NCBI GenBank assembly: GCA_000277445.1
Contig: AJWJ01000063.1
Coordinates: 1-64,000 of the forward strand
Source of the DNA: Polysphondylium violaceum
Lineage: Eukaryota > Evosea > Eumycetozoa > Dictyosteliales > Dictyosteliaceae
Reading direction: 5' to 3'
DNA length: 64,000 bases
Position 1 is the stretch's first letter. Every line of letters begins with the position of its first letter. This document shows, in pieces, positions 23,658-36,480 of the stretch. Both the position numbers and the translations under genes were made by a program. The notes beneath the pieces are model-generated. The model searched no databases, was not told the DNA's origin, and saw only the letters and a list, made by a program, of their open reading frames with translations.

Positions 23658-26008
23658 TTCTTTACTATATCTAATGATGAGCTAGTTGTGTATTTCTAAT
23701 TCCTATATTGAACCTATGTGAACCTGTTTGTGCTGTTGTTGTTTGATTTAGATTGTTTATTATATGATTACGATACTATTATTTGTTGTTGTTGTTGTTG
23801 TTGTTGAATGAGTAATGATAATAATCTTTGAGGGGGGTGGTAAAAATAATAAATGTAATAAAAGGGAATAATTGTGTGAGGTGGTAGGGTGGGGGTGGTG
23901 GGTGTGGTGGGTGTTTGTTGATCGAAGAAAGAGAGAAACGTAGATAGAAATAAATATGAAGTGTTGATGATGATGATGATAATGTTCAAAATAAAGGAAA
24001 AAAAAAAAATATGAAAATGAAAAAAAAAAATTAGTAATTTTTTTCAATATTGAATATTTGTTTTATAATTAGTAACATCCAATTGGGACACATACCTTTT
24101 ACTGTTTTCTTTTCAAAGGTTTTTTTTTTTACAAAGTTGGATGGCGGCGAATGTATTATATTAATTATAGACAAGCACACAACTCTACTACTATCTGTAT
24201 TGGGTGAGAGAAGATATAAAAAAAAAAAGTCAAAAATCAAAAAAAAAAAAAAAAAACCTTTTTTTCAAAAATCAAAAATTGAAAATAAAAAAAAAAAATA
24301 ATAAAAAAAAATCAAATCTGCAAATATGATTCCCACGGTTGTGAATTCACAATTATGAAAGATTTTTCAAGGAGATGGTGGGACGCCCATGTGATGATGA
24401 TTGTAGATTATTTATTAGAATTTTATTTAAAAAAAATATAAGTCCTAAATGATTTTGTATTGGTTTTTTTTTTAAAAGATCTTTTACAAAGGTTTTTTAT
24501 TTATTTATCTAGTATTATTTCTTTTTCTTCTTTTTTTTTTTTTATGGTAGTTCCTAATTAGGAATTCACCCAACCTATCACACTCACATTTTAATTACGT
24601 GCACTTTTATAAATGTTATGTTATATATAGATACTTAATCTATACAACAAGATAATTGTGTTTCTTTATTTCTCATTTCCATTATGAACGCCCCACTATG
24701 ATCCACATTCAAAAAATGATATGGTTTAAAAATAGAATGTGTTTGCAAGAAGTTTTCCCTCTTGGGAACAAAATTTTTTTTTAAAAAAACTTTGAATCAA
24801 TCAAGAATTTATGTGTTGATCATGTGTGTGAATATGTTGGTGGTGATTCTGGTGATGGTGGGGGGAGTGTGGTTATTATCATATGATTCTGTGGAGTGTA
24901 TTTATAGAATAATACCACAATGCATCACCCACACCCATGGGTAGTACTAAGGTTAATTTTTTTTTACTTTCAAATGATATCAAAACAAGAATATTTTAAA
25001 GGTAACTCTATTCTTTATATATTTATGTTGTGTGTGTTGTTTTATATGTATACACTATCATCATTATTCAAGTCTGTTTATCTCTCTTTTATTTTAAAAA
25101 ACACAATTCCATATATAGTATTTGACATATAACTATAGCGTAGCAGTCGTAGTGACAATAATAGTAATAGTAGTAATAATAACCCTTGATACATCAAATT
25201 AATAGCAAGTGATTTGTATGTATATGGTTGTGTGATTGATAAACTTTTTTATCAAATTTTAAAAATTACATCAACCTCAACTCTCAACTCAATATTTTAT
25301 TTCTATCAACACTCCAATTTAATTTTTAATTATTGGTTGTAATTGTAGTTGTGTATATTGTTATTTCCTCTTTTCTCACCATCAATAATCACTTACTCAC
25401 CTGTCAATCTTTTTTTTTTTAAATTATTTTACATTTGTGAGTTAACTTATTATTTTTATTATTATATCAATAATATTGATATCATCTTTTTGTGTGTGTT
25501 TGTGTCTGTGTTGTTGTGAGTGGTGTGTGTGGTAGGGGTTAACTTTCTTAAGGTATAGGTAGGGGTTTGTGTTTTGAGTGTGTGTACTTTTTTTTTTTTA
25601 TATATTTTTGTGGGTGTTATTATTAATACATTTATGTGTTTGTTAGGATAGAGAGGGGGGTTGTTTGTTAATTATTTTTTTATTTTAACTCAACTCAATA
25701 TAAATAGATTTCCATCAATTTTTTTTTCTCTTGCTTCTTTTGTGTTTTTTTTAAATAATTTTAAATCCAATTCTTCTTAAGTGTTGTTGTTGTTGTTGTT
25801 GTTGCTGTTGTTATATCTACTCTATTCTACTCTATTCTTTTTATTATCACTACCATTACATCACTATTTTTATTTTTAAATCAATTGGTCAATTGTTTCA
25901 TATATCAAACATATTTTTTAACGCCAAAAATAATTATTTCATTTCAATCAATACCCACATAGCTCAATCAAATCAATCAAAAATAATAGGAAATAGATAT
26001 ACACAAAA
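23658..26008. other. Divergent intergenic region between tupA and RapGAP
   Basis: This 2.35-kb gap separates divergent genes and so holds both promoters. It contains long A/T tracts, GTGGTGGG-rich patches (about 23885-23915 and 24830-24870) and CA/GT-rich stretches, with no conserved coding frame. A canonical TATAAATA lies at 25699-25706, about 300 bp upstream of the RapGAP ATG and followed by T-runs, implying a long 5' leader. No RNA gene was recognised. Confidence 0.6.
25699..25706 (+). promoter_or_regulatory. TATA box of the RapGAP gene
   Basis: TATAAATA followed within 20 bp by T-rich sequence, the standard dictyostelid core promoter layout. It predicts a 5' untranslated leader of roughly 270 nt. 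Confidence 0.5.
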
Positions 26009-27497
26009 ATGTTTTCTTATAGCCAGGGATTTAGAGTTGAAGGTTTAACTGATGGGGACGAAAATTGGAAAAGTGTGGCACCTGTTGACCCCAATCTCAA
26101 ACAAATTCCATCTATTTACAGACAACATTTCTATGGAAGACCTCACAAGACCTACATGAGTTATTACTCTCCATTGGGTCCCATTTCAATGAGTATCAAA
26201 GAAGAAAAGGACGGATACAATGTTTTGATCTACACTGAAAAGGGATTTGAAACACTACAAGTACCTCTATGGTCGGTCAAGAGAAATTGGTATAGATTGC
26301 TATTGGGAATGAAGCCAACCTCTTTTCATCTCATCACCTCCATTCGTCCAGAGTTGATTGAATTCAATCTCTCACGAGTCAGTGGTAAAAATATTCAAGA
26401 TGAGCTATTAAAAGTCTATGAACCAGAGTTTTCAAAGGTGATGAAGGTCGGTGTTTTGTACTGCAAAGAAGGTCAAACTGAAGAGTCTGAAATGCTTTTA
26501 AATATAGGTACTACCGCCTCTCCAGAATACAATGAATTTCTTAATTGGCTTGGTGAAAAGGTTGAATTAAAAGATTTTCCAAATTATAATGGTGGTTTAG
26601 ATACAACTTGTAAGTATTTATATATAGATATATATATTACAACCAATCAATATACTAATCCAATCAATATTCTTACTATTATTAGTTGGTAATACAGGTA
26701 CTCATTCAATTTATACTAAATATAATGATGTAGAAATAATGTATCATGTTTCAACAATGTTACCATTCTTTCCAAGTGATCTTAAACAAATTGAAAGAAA
26801 AAAACATTTGGGAAATGATCGAATTATGATTGTGTTTTCTGATGGAAAACAACCATATAATCCTGGTTGTGTTAAATCAAAACAAACTCGTATGTATTAT
26901 TAATTATTCAACTACAACATATTATTCAACAATATTAATATTTTTGTATATATTTATATATAGAAATTATAATTATGATTCAACCTATAAAGGATAATGT
27001 TGTTGGTATGTCAACTTCATCAATCGCAATTTCAACGCCAATGTCACCAAAAGTTTCATCAGACAATAAGGATGAAATCAATACACCTTATGAGCCAGAG
27101 AGTGATAATAGTACACCTATTCCATCAGACTCTGCCACCACAACCACCACAACAGCATCTAAACCAGGTGTTACTAGATACACTATATCCATCGCAAACA
27201 AAACCGATGTTCCAAACTATGGTCCATCATTACCAAATCCTCCCATTTTTAACAAGGATGATAATTTTAGACAATTTTTATATGAAAAGAGTAAGTATAG
27301 TAGTATTACTATTGATCGATCAATCATGCTTGATATCTAATATTAACGTTTTTAACATAATCATAGTGATAGCAGGTGCAGAATCATTAAGAAATTCACC
27401 AGTGTTTGTCAATAAAACACAAAGAGAAAAGAATGTAGTTTTCTTGGACATCATCAACAAATACGCCCGTAAACCTCCTCCTCAAATTACAGTCTAA
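26009..27497 (+). CDS. RapGAP-domain GTPase-activating protein
   Basis: Exons 26009-26609, 26686-26889, 26964-27290 and 27367-27497 give 420 residues. RapGAPs accelerate GTP hydrolysis on Rap, which controls adhesion and cytoskeleton. The domain starts near SPEYNEFLNWLGEKVELKDF and includes the spliced GGLDTTFGNTGTHSIYTKY. The catalytic helix HLGNDRIMIVFSDG follows, whose Asn (about residue 244) is the 'asparagine thumb' supplied in place of an arginine finger. It then continues through QIIIMIQPIKDN to FLYEKMIAGAESL. A Ser/Thr/Pro-rich insert of about 60 residues separates the last two parts. All three introns are phase 1. The protein is short, lacking GoLoco or kinase domains seen in some relatives. 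Confidence 0.92.
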
Positions 27498-27865
27498 ATC
27501 TCTTTTATTTTTTCATCTTTTATATAAACAATAATCATATATTCAAATAACACACAAGAAAAAAAAAAAAAAAAAAAAAAAAAGAAATAGAGATATGAAG
27601 CATAGAAATAATAATAGTAGTAGTAGTAAACACTGTAGATATCCTTTTTTGTAATAATTGTTTTAAATTTTCAGATCATATACCCCTCAAATTTTTTAAA
27701 TATACTGTTACCTATTTTATTCTTTTCTAAATATATATTACACAATCCTTTTTTTTTTTTCCTAATCAAATAAAGTTTAATATTTGTATTATTAAACAAT
27801 TCTAATGATGATGATGATGATGATGTTTTGTTTTTAATATAACTATTATTACTTATTTTATAAAT

Positions 27866-28719
<854 letters not shown>

Positions 28720-29190
28720 GTTATTAGTGTATTGCAAATTCTATCAATGGTAAGAAAAAAAAAAAACGACGAAATTGATCAATCGATTTTTGAAATTTTT
28801 TGAAAAAAATTTAAAAAAAATAAAATTAATTTGATCAAATTAGATTCATTATTTGGGATGCACTACAGATTTGTTTGCATATTCTTGAGTTTCATCCTAT
28901 TATTGAGATAAATGTAGAGGTATGATTACATAAACATTATTTTTATAGTTGCAGAGTGTAAAGATGGTTTTTTAAAAATACTTGGTTTAAACTAAAAATT
29001 TAAAATTCATCAACAATTTATCTATTTTAGTTCTTTTATAAAAAAAGAGATAAAACAAGCTTTTAGATGTTCACCCAATCCTACATTTTTTTTAAATTTT
29101 TAAAATTTTAATTTTTTTTTTTTTCTCATTTTGAAATTAATAATATTCTCTTTCACTTTATCATCTCTTTATCTCTATATTCATCATATA

Positions 29191-31739
29191 ATGATAAAGT
29201 TTTTTTATAATAATAATAATATATTGTCTATTTGTTTTACTCTTTATATTTTATTAGTATCTATTACAACTTGTTATACAGCATCGACAACAGGTGATAA
29301 ATTAATTGAAAATGAAAATTTTAAAGAATTGATTCAACCGATACAATTGATATATCCAGATAAAGATCATCAAAGACTTTTAATCAATGAAACATCTATG
29401 AATATTTTAAATAGTTTGATAGACTACGATCTATCAATATTGGGTGTTGTAGGAACTTTTCATAGTGGAAAGAGTTTTTTATTAAATCAATTATTAGATA
29501 CAACAGATAGATTCACTGTTGGTCCAACTGTTCATCCGGAAACAATGGGTATATGGGTTTGGGCTAGTAAAGTTAGATATGCTGGTAAATTACATAATCT
29601 TTTGTTATTAGATACTGAAGGTTTTTATTCAAGTAATGTTTCTGAAACTTATGATGGTAATGTATTATTATAGTAGTATTGATGAGATGTCGATGTTGTT
29701 TTAAACATATATATTAATTAAAATATATTATAGCTAAAATATTTGCAATTACAACATTGTTAAGTTCACATTTAATTTATAATTCAGTTAAAATTATTGA
29801 TCAATCAGCATTGGAATATTTAGAATTATTATCTAGAAGAACACAATTGTTTGCATTAAAGTCTCAAATGAAATCAGAATCTTTACAATCGCAAAAAAAA
29901 CAACAATCAACTATTACAGATATAAAAGCAACAGATCATATAGATTCACTTTTACAAATTTTACAATTCCCATCTTTAACATGGGTAGTTCAAGATTTCT
30001 TTCAAGATATAGGAGGTATTACAGCAACCCAATGGTTACACAATCTCTTGAAGGCACACTCTAGAGATTCAGATTCAAATCTTTCCATTGGTGAAATATT
30101 TCCATCGATTGAGTGTCATACATTATTTATTCCATCGGGTGATAGAGATACATTGAGATATTTGAATAGAGCTAAAATGTCTGATTTAAATCCAACCTAT
30201 ATTCGTGAACTCAATCAATTAAAGCATTCTTTATTCAATTCTTTGAAACCCAAATTATCAGGACCTGCATTTGGTACTCTTTTAAGATTACTGGTTGATG
30301 TAGCAAATGGAAATAAGTTTCCAACAGTCCCATCTATTTGGTCTGGATTTATTAAACAACAACAACAAAATGCATTGGAAGACAGTATCACAGGATACAA
30401 GGAAAAGATTTCATTATTTAAAACTGTAGATCCACCATTTAATCAAGATCAATTTTTGGAATTAGAGAAAAACTCTTTTAACTATGCAAATGAACTTTAT
30501 AAACAACTTTTATTTGGTTTAGAAGAGGCCTATAATCCAGGTTTAATAACTTTACACGTAAAGTATTTGCAATTATAATTAATTTTAAAATACACCCTCT
30601 AATACTAAATTCATCTATAAACTAAATAGACTTTATTAAAAGAATTATTTGTTTTATTTAGTAAAGAGAATCAAAATAGAATTAAAACATTTAATCAAAA
30701 GATTTATCAAGATTCATTTTTAGATTTTCAAAAAAAAGTAGAGGGCATTGAAATTCCTATTAGTTCAAAACAATTATTATCGCTACTGGATTCATTTAAA
30801 TTTGAAAGTATTTTACAATATAAAAAAGGAACAGATTTATTTAAATTGTCAGAGTCTTTTGATTACTTTATGGGTATGTTGGAAAATGATATGGTAAGAG
30901 TATCGGCAAGCAAGCAAAACCAAAACACCAAAGAGTTGGAGCTACTTTTGACAAAGGCAGTTGCAGTCGTTTGTGAAAAATATAAATCTGATATGGCTCA
31001 AATTAAATATCCAATTCCAATCGCAGAGCTTAAGATCAAACACAAAGAGTTGTTTAAAGAGTCTGAACAAACTTTTAAAAAGATTGCCTCAATTTCATCT
31101 CAAGAAAACTCTTATTATGCCTATCACGCAATGTTTGAAAAGAATATCTCTGAACTACACGACAAAGTATTTGGACACAATGAAATGGCAATCAGAGAGA
31201 AATGTAAACAAGAGACCAATAGATGTGTCTATGATTTCAAAAAGAGTGCATCTCAGATCCTTTTACCAGTAGAGGAAGATTACTTGCAAAAAAATCTGGA
31301 GCAATACAAGGCCAAATCCATTCAATTGTTTAAAAACTCTCTTGTCATTTTCGATAATTCTGATGCCTACAAAGAAGAGTTTATTAATCTTCAAGTCAAA
31401 CTAGAACAACAAATTGATTTGAAAAATAAGGAAAACGTTGAGCAAATGAAACTCATAGTTATGGAGTATCTAAACACAGTTAAAGTTATGATGAAGTCTC
31501 GTTACTCCTCGTATTGGTTCCAATATTCTTTTGAAAATGAAGCACATCAGGAAGCAGATAAAAGAATTAGTCAAAAAATTCAATCAAAATCTTTGCGTGA
31601 CAAGGTAATCAAACAATTTATAGAAACAGATTTAAAAGATGAAATGAATAGTTTATTCAAGCTTTCAACTTTAATAATTACTCTTTCCATTGGCGTTCTT
31701 ATAATTTTAGTTATATCTCTTTATTCAAGATCATCCTAA
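29191..31739 (+). CDS. Guanylate-binding-protein-family large GTPase with signal peptide and C-terminal anchor
   Basis: Exons 29191-29656, 29734-30557 and 30630-31739 give 799 residues. GBPs are dynamin-superfamily GTPases. The G domain shows P-loop GTFHSGKS (about residues 88-95), switch region VGPTVHPETMGIWVW and G3 LLLDTEGF. In the position of the usual T(L/V)RD guanine motif the sequence reads WVVQDF. A long helical region follows. Unlike mammalian GBPs, the N-terminus has a signal-like segment (MIKFFYNNNNILSICFTLYI...) and the C-terminus ends with a hydrophobic anchor (STLIITLSIGVLIILVISLY) and SRSS. This implies a lumenal or membrane-spanning topology as in plant GBP-like proteins. Start at 29191 was chosen as the first ATG that opens the signal. 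Confidence 0.9.
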
Positions 31740-32077
31740 TGGTTTTATTTTTTTTTTTAATGATTTTAAAAAATAAATAGATTAGTAACTATTAATGTTA
31801 CAGTTAATTCATAGATTTAATTGATATTTTAGCCATCATTCAATGTAAGTGATTCGTTGTTGAAATGCACACAACTTGATGTTTAATGGGATTGAGTTTT
31901 CCAATGCAAGTTTGGTAATAGATATGTAGTACTGATTTCCATTTAAAAAATGGGAAGGAACTATTTTCATTTTAATGGAGGGTAATGATAATGTTTTTTT
32001 CTCATATTCACTCTTTTAATTATTTTTAAAATTTACTAAAATAGGGATTCCAACAACAAAAATCTAAATGATAAAGT

Positions 32078-35000
32078 TTATTTTTTAGTGATCAAGTTTT
32101 CCCAATCATCAATGGTTTCAGAAGAATTGGAACTTGATAAAGAGTCAAAGATACTTCTAGTAGAGGTAGTAGTGGTGGTAGTAGTAGCATTTGGGATACC
32201 AGTAGGGGGTGCATCTAAAAAGGCAAACTTATTCATTTGTTGTGTGACTCTATAAAATTCATTGGCTAATGAAAAAAAGAATTGATTAGAATTAGATATT
32301 TATCAAGATATCTATGATTTAAACTTACCATTGTCAGTAGATTTTTTTAAAGAGTATGGAGATGAAGTTGATGGAGTAGAGCTAGAAGAGGTGGAGCTAT
32401 TAATACCGGTGCTGGTAGAGGTAGAAGATAAACTACTCATTGTACTACCACTAGTGGCAACTTCCAAGAGAGTGTCATCGTCATGATAAATTTGGAAACT
32501 AAACATTGTTTTAATTTCGGCAGCTTGAGAGAGAATTGAATGATCATTGAAAATGACCAAGCAATTATTTTCATCGATCCAGAGGATTTGATAGGCACCT
32601 TCAAATTCTTGCAAGAGATTTGTAATGTGTTCAGTTTTAACAGAAAGACCCAAACTCGTGAAGAGTAGAGTGGTGGCTTGATAGTGTTGTGGTGTGTCAA
32701 TAATAATTTGTTGATTCAAAGAGATTGAAGCATAACTTTGACCACTAACAGAAAATGATAAACCATTGGATCCACTATTTGAGTTTGAATCACTAATTTT
32801 GATTGGTAAATTCTTTGATGTTGATTTCTTAAAGAATTCAATCATATTTTGAATTTTCTTTTCTCTATATTTCAATTGATAATATTTGGCCAATTGAATG
32901 ATAATATGATATTGAATAGTATCACTATATTTAATAGTTTGTTTTCTATTTATAAGAAATTATTATTATTAATATATTATATTTCTCTCTAATAATTAAA
33001 TAATACTACTACTTACAATAAATTTGAATTAATAAAATCAATAAAGACTGATTCAATTTTTCTAATTGATCTAGGGGAAGCTCTATTCAAGAGTTGTAAA
33101 GTATCGAGAAATTGTTCACTAAATGGATCAAGTTCAGTGGAAGACAGTGGTAAAAAGTTATTAGCGCCATTGTTGGTAGTGTTTAAAGTGGAGTTTGATA
33201 AAGCGGCATTGGCAGGATCAGAATAAAAAGCATCCTTTAAAACTCTTTCTCTTTCTTCTTTTTCACAAGTTTCATCACACTCGAGTTGTCTAATTTCTTC
33301 TTTACCAGTACAAAGAGTTTCAACGCTTCTTCTCTTGCATTGACAATAGATTTTAACTTTTTGCTTACATGGAACGATAGGACATGGTTCACCTGGATGA
33401 CAAGCAGATTGACAATTGTGTTCACAAGAGTCAAGAGGAATACCACATAAAAGTCCACAAGAGAGTGAGCCAATTAAATTATCCAATTCATCTTCTTCAT
33501 CGTGTTCATGTTCACTGTCCTCATCGTCATCATCATGATTACATTCTTTACTATGTTTATGATTCTTGTTAGCGATTGGAGCAGAGGTAGTTGGAGTAGA
33601 GGTAATACAAGGACCGCTATGACAAATTCTTGGGCAGGTATGAGAAAGACAAGACAACATTTTACCACAAACTCTACCGCAAGATACTTCATTGACACAG
33701 CATTTTACATTCTTTCTTAACTCGTGACCACCTGAACACATTCTCTCGACCATAAAGACACAAGGAGGGCAGGGACCGGTGTGACAGGTATGTTGAGAAA
33801 TTTCCTTGTCTGAATGACCACATTCTCTTTGAATGGAGCAGGGGTGTGGACAGACAGGAGGTTTGGTGCCACAAGGGACTGGTGGCAAGATAACAGTTTT
33901 ACCACAAGTGCAACTGAGTTCAGAGTACGAGTTGACATAGCAATTATAGCATTTACCTTGATGACAGAGTTGTGTGCACTTGTGAATACCGCATTTGAGT
34001 GGCTTGTTGCAAACCAAAGTACAGACGTGATTTCCGGCAGGATCGTCAGGATTAGAGGCAGAAGAACAGCATTTGATGCCACATTCATGTCTCTTGCAGG
34101 ATCTAAGAGTCTTGCAGACATGACCACAGGTAAAGGCGGCCGAAGAGTTGGAGTTCAAGAGATTCTGTTGAATGACGCCACATTGACGATTCTCAACAGT
34201 TTTTCTGCATCTGCACATGGCCCTAACCTTGACCTTGCATGTGGCACAAGGTCCCGTGTGGCATTTGTCTGGGCAAGAGTGTTGTTTGCAACTCAATTGT
34301 TTGGAGCATGTTTTCTTGCAGATGGGAATTGGGTCCAGACAGCTGGTTCTCTCAACGTTGAGATCTTTTAATTTGGTTTGGTTGCAGCTGCAGTACAATA
34401 CTTTTTCAGGGACCAATTCACAGGGATTGCAGGGACCTTTGTGGCAGGGCTTGGTGCATTTGTGATTGCCGCAATCAAGTGTACGGTTGCAAACATCGTC
34501 ACAGGAAAAGTATCTTGGATCACCTTGGCTTTCATCGACACTGCCAGAGCCACATGGTTTTTTAGTGATTGATTTACCGCAATAGCACTTTTGTGTCTCT
34601 GTGATGGCACATGGAGAGCAGGCGCCGTTGTGACATGTCGCCGCACAGACATGATTTCCGCAAGTCAATGGCTTCTCGCATTGATTTTGACATGCTTTGC
34701 CCTTGTCTTCTTCGCCACAGAGTAAACGATAGGTGGTCTTTTGGCAATAACAATTCTTTGTGTCACCAAGCGATGAGCAACTCAGACAAGGACCGGGATG
34801 ACACAACATTGTGCATGAGTGGGGACAGTTGGACTTGGCTCTATATTTACCGCAAACTTCGCCACACGAGTGAGGGAGATAATAGGGATTGTAAGCGGGT
34901 TCGTCGACCTTGCCACAAAAGCATGTACTGACCTTGGGTTTCTCTGTGTGGTCAAATCTGCAGCCAGGACATTTCCATTTGTTTTCAGAGTTGTTTGACT

Positions 35001-36018
35001 TGGTTGCCCATACTTTAACACAGCTAAGATGAAACATTGTAAAGCATTGTGAACAACACCAAATGTTTGTACTTTTACCAATAGTTTCAAAACAAACCAT
35101 ACATTCATAAGTATTGCCTTGAATCTTGCTAATCATTTGAATTGCCAATGGTGTGTATTCTGAATTCTTTTCATCATTTTCATCAAATATATATTTCTTT
35201 TTAGAAGAGTTATTATTTTTAGAAGTTGATGTTGTTGAAGTTGTTGTTGTTGTATTGTTTGCTTTTTCTTTTAATCTATTTTTGTTAAATTTATTCTTTA
35301 AAATATCTTCATCTGTTTCTTTTTTTGGTTGTTGTTGTTTTGGTTGTTGCTTAGATTGCTGTTGTTGTTGTTGCTTTGGTTGTTGTTGTTGTTGTTGTTG
35401 TGGTTGCTTAGCTTGTTGCTGTTGCTGTGGCTGTTGTTGTTTTGGTTGTTGTGGTTGCTGTTGCTTTGGTTGTTGTCTTCTTCTAGAATTTTGGTTATTA
35501 TCTAAAGGTTGTCTTGGAACAAAAGAAGGAGAGTTTGCATTTAATTTAGAATTATTTTCTAATAATAATTGTTGCCAATTTAATGATTCTCCTTTATTAT
35601 TGTTGTGGTTGTTGTTATTATTATTCTTATATCTATCAGTAGTAGTATTGTTTTTATTATTACTATTGTTTTCGCTATTTTTATCAACTTCTACATGTTT
35701 GTTTGTAGTTGTAGTTGTAGTAGTAGTTGGTGATGATGAGAATGATAATTCATTTGGACTATTTGTATATACAAAAACTTCGTCTGTTTGAGGGTCAAAA
35801 TCTACATGTTGACCATTTTGATACTTTTTACTATTATTACTATTGTTGTTGTTATTTCTCTTTTTCGAAAAATGATTATTACTTGTACTAGTATTAGTAG
35901 TGGTTGTAGTAGTAGTAGTTGTTGTTGTTGGTGTGTTGTTGTTGTTGTTATTATTACCGTTGTTGTTATTAATTTGAACAGCAGCAGTATCACCAGTATT
36001 ACTCAGCACGTCGACCAT
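32078..36018 (-). CDS. NF-X1-type zinc-finger protein (RING, NF-X1 repeats, R3H-like)
   Basis: Exons 36018-33017, 32945-32329 and 32265-32078 give 1268 residues. NFX1/FAP1 proteins combine a RING-type ubiquitin-ligase finger with DNA-binding NF-X1 repeats. After a ~280-residue Asn/Thr/Gln-rich tail, the RING is CMVCFETIGKSTNIWCCSQC ... CPGC. About nine NF-X1 fingers follow in the CxxxC..L.CGxHxC..CHxGxC pattern (for example CGNHVCAATCHNGACSPC). A His/Asp/Glu insert precedes the last finger. The final exons rebuild an R3H-like module (FIDFINSNLLKQ then IIIQLAKYYQLKYREKK). Introns are 71 and 63 bp. The frame stays open about 190 nt upstream of the chosen ATG, so an upstream exon is possible. 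Confidence 0.92.
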
Positions 36019-36480
36019 ATTAGAAGAGGAATTGTTATTGTTACTTCTATTACTGTTGTTACTTATGGTTTGATTACTCTTTAGAGAGCTAAAGTTGTTT
36101 GAATGAATTGGTGGTCGGCTTGAAGTAGACGTAAACGTGGTGTTTGTTGTGTTTGTTTGTTGTGAGCTAATTGTAGGTGTTGTGGTTGTTGCTATACTCT
36201 TTATATTTAACTATACTTGTTTTGCTATTACTTTTATATTATTACTTTCGAAAAAATGTTCTATCTCCCAAATTGAGAAAATTATCATAAAACAGTTGGG
36301 TCAGACCCAAAAAAAAAAAATTTAAACAAAAAAAAAAAAATTACTAAAAAAAATATAAAAAATCAACACTCTTTTTTTATTACCAACGAAAAATTGTTTC
36401 TTTGAATTTTCTTACTTTTTTTAGAAATGTTGTCATATGAAGTTACTTATGGCGGGGGAAGTAAAAATGTGGACATGGAA

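Noticed and set aside
24050-25132. Frames of 60-83 codons between tupA and RapGAP
   Set aside because: They are generated by A/T tracts and lack codon structure; the region looks like promoter DNA.
33384-34931. Long frames antisense to the NF-X1 gene
   Set aside because: They mirror the cysteine-rich coding strand and have no independent start context or conserved sequence.
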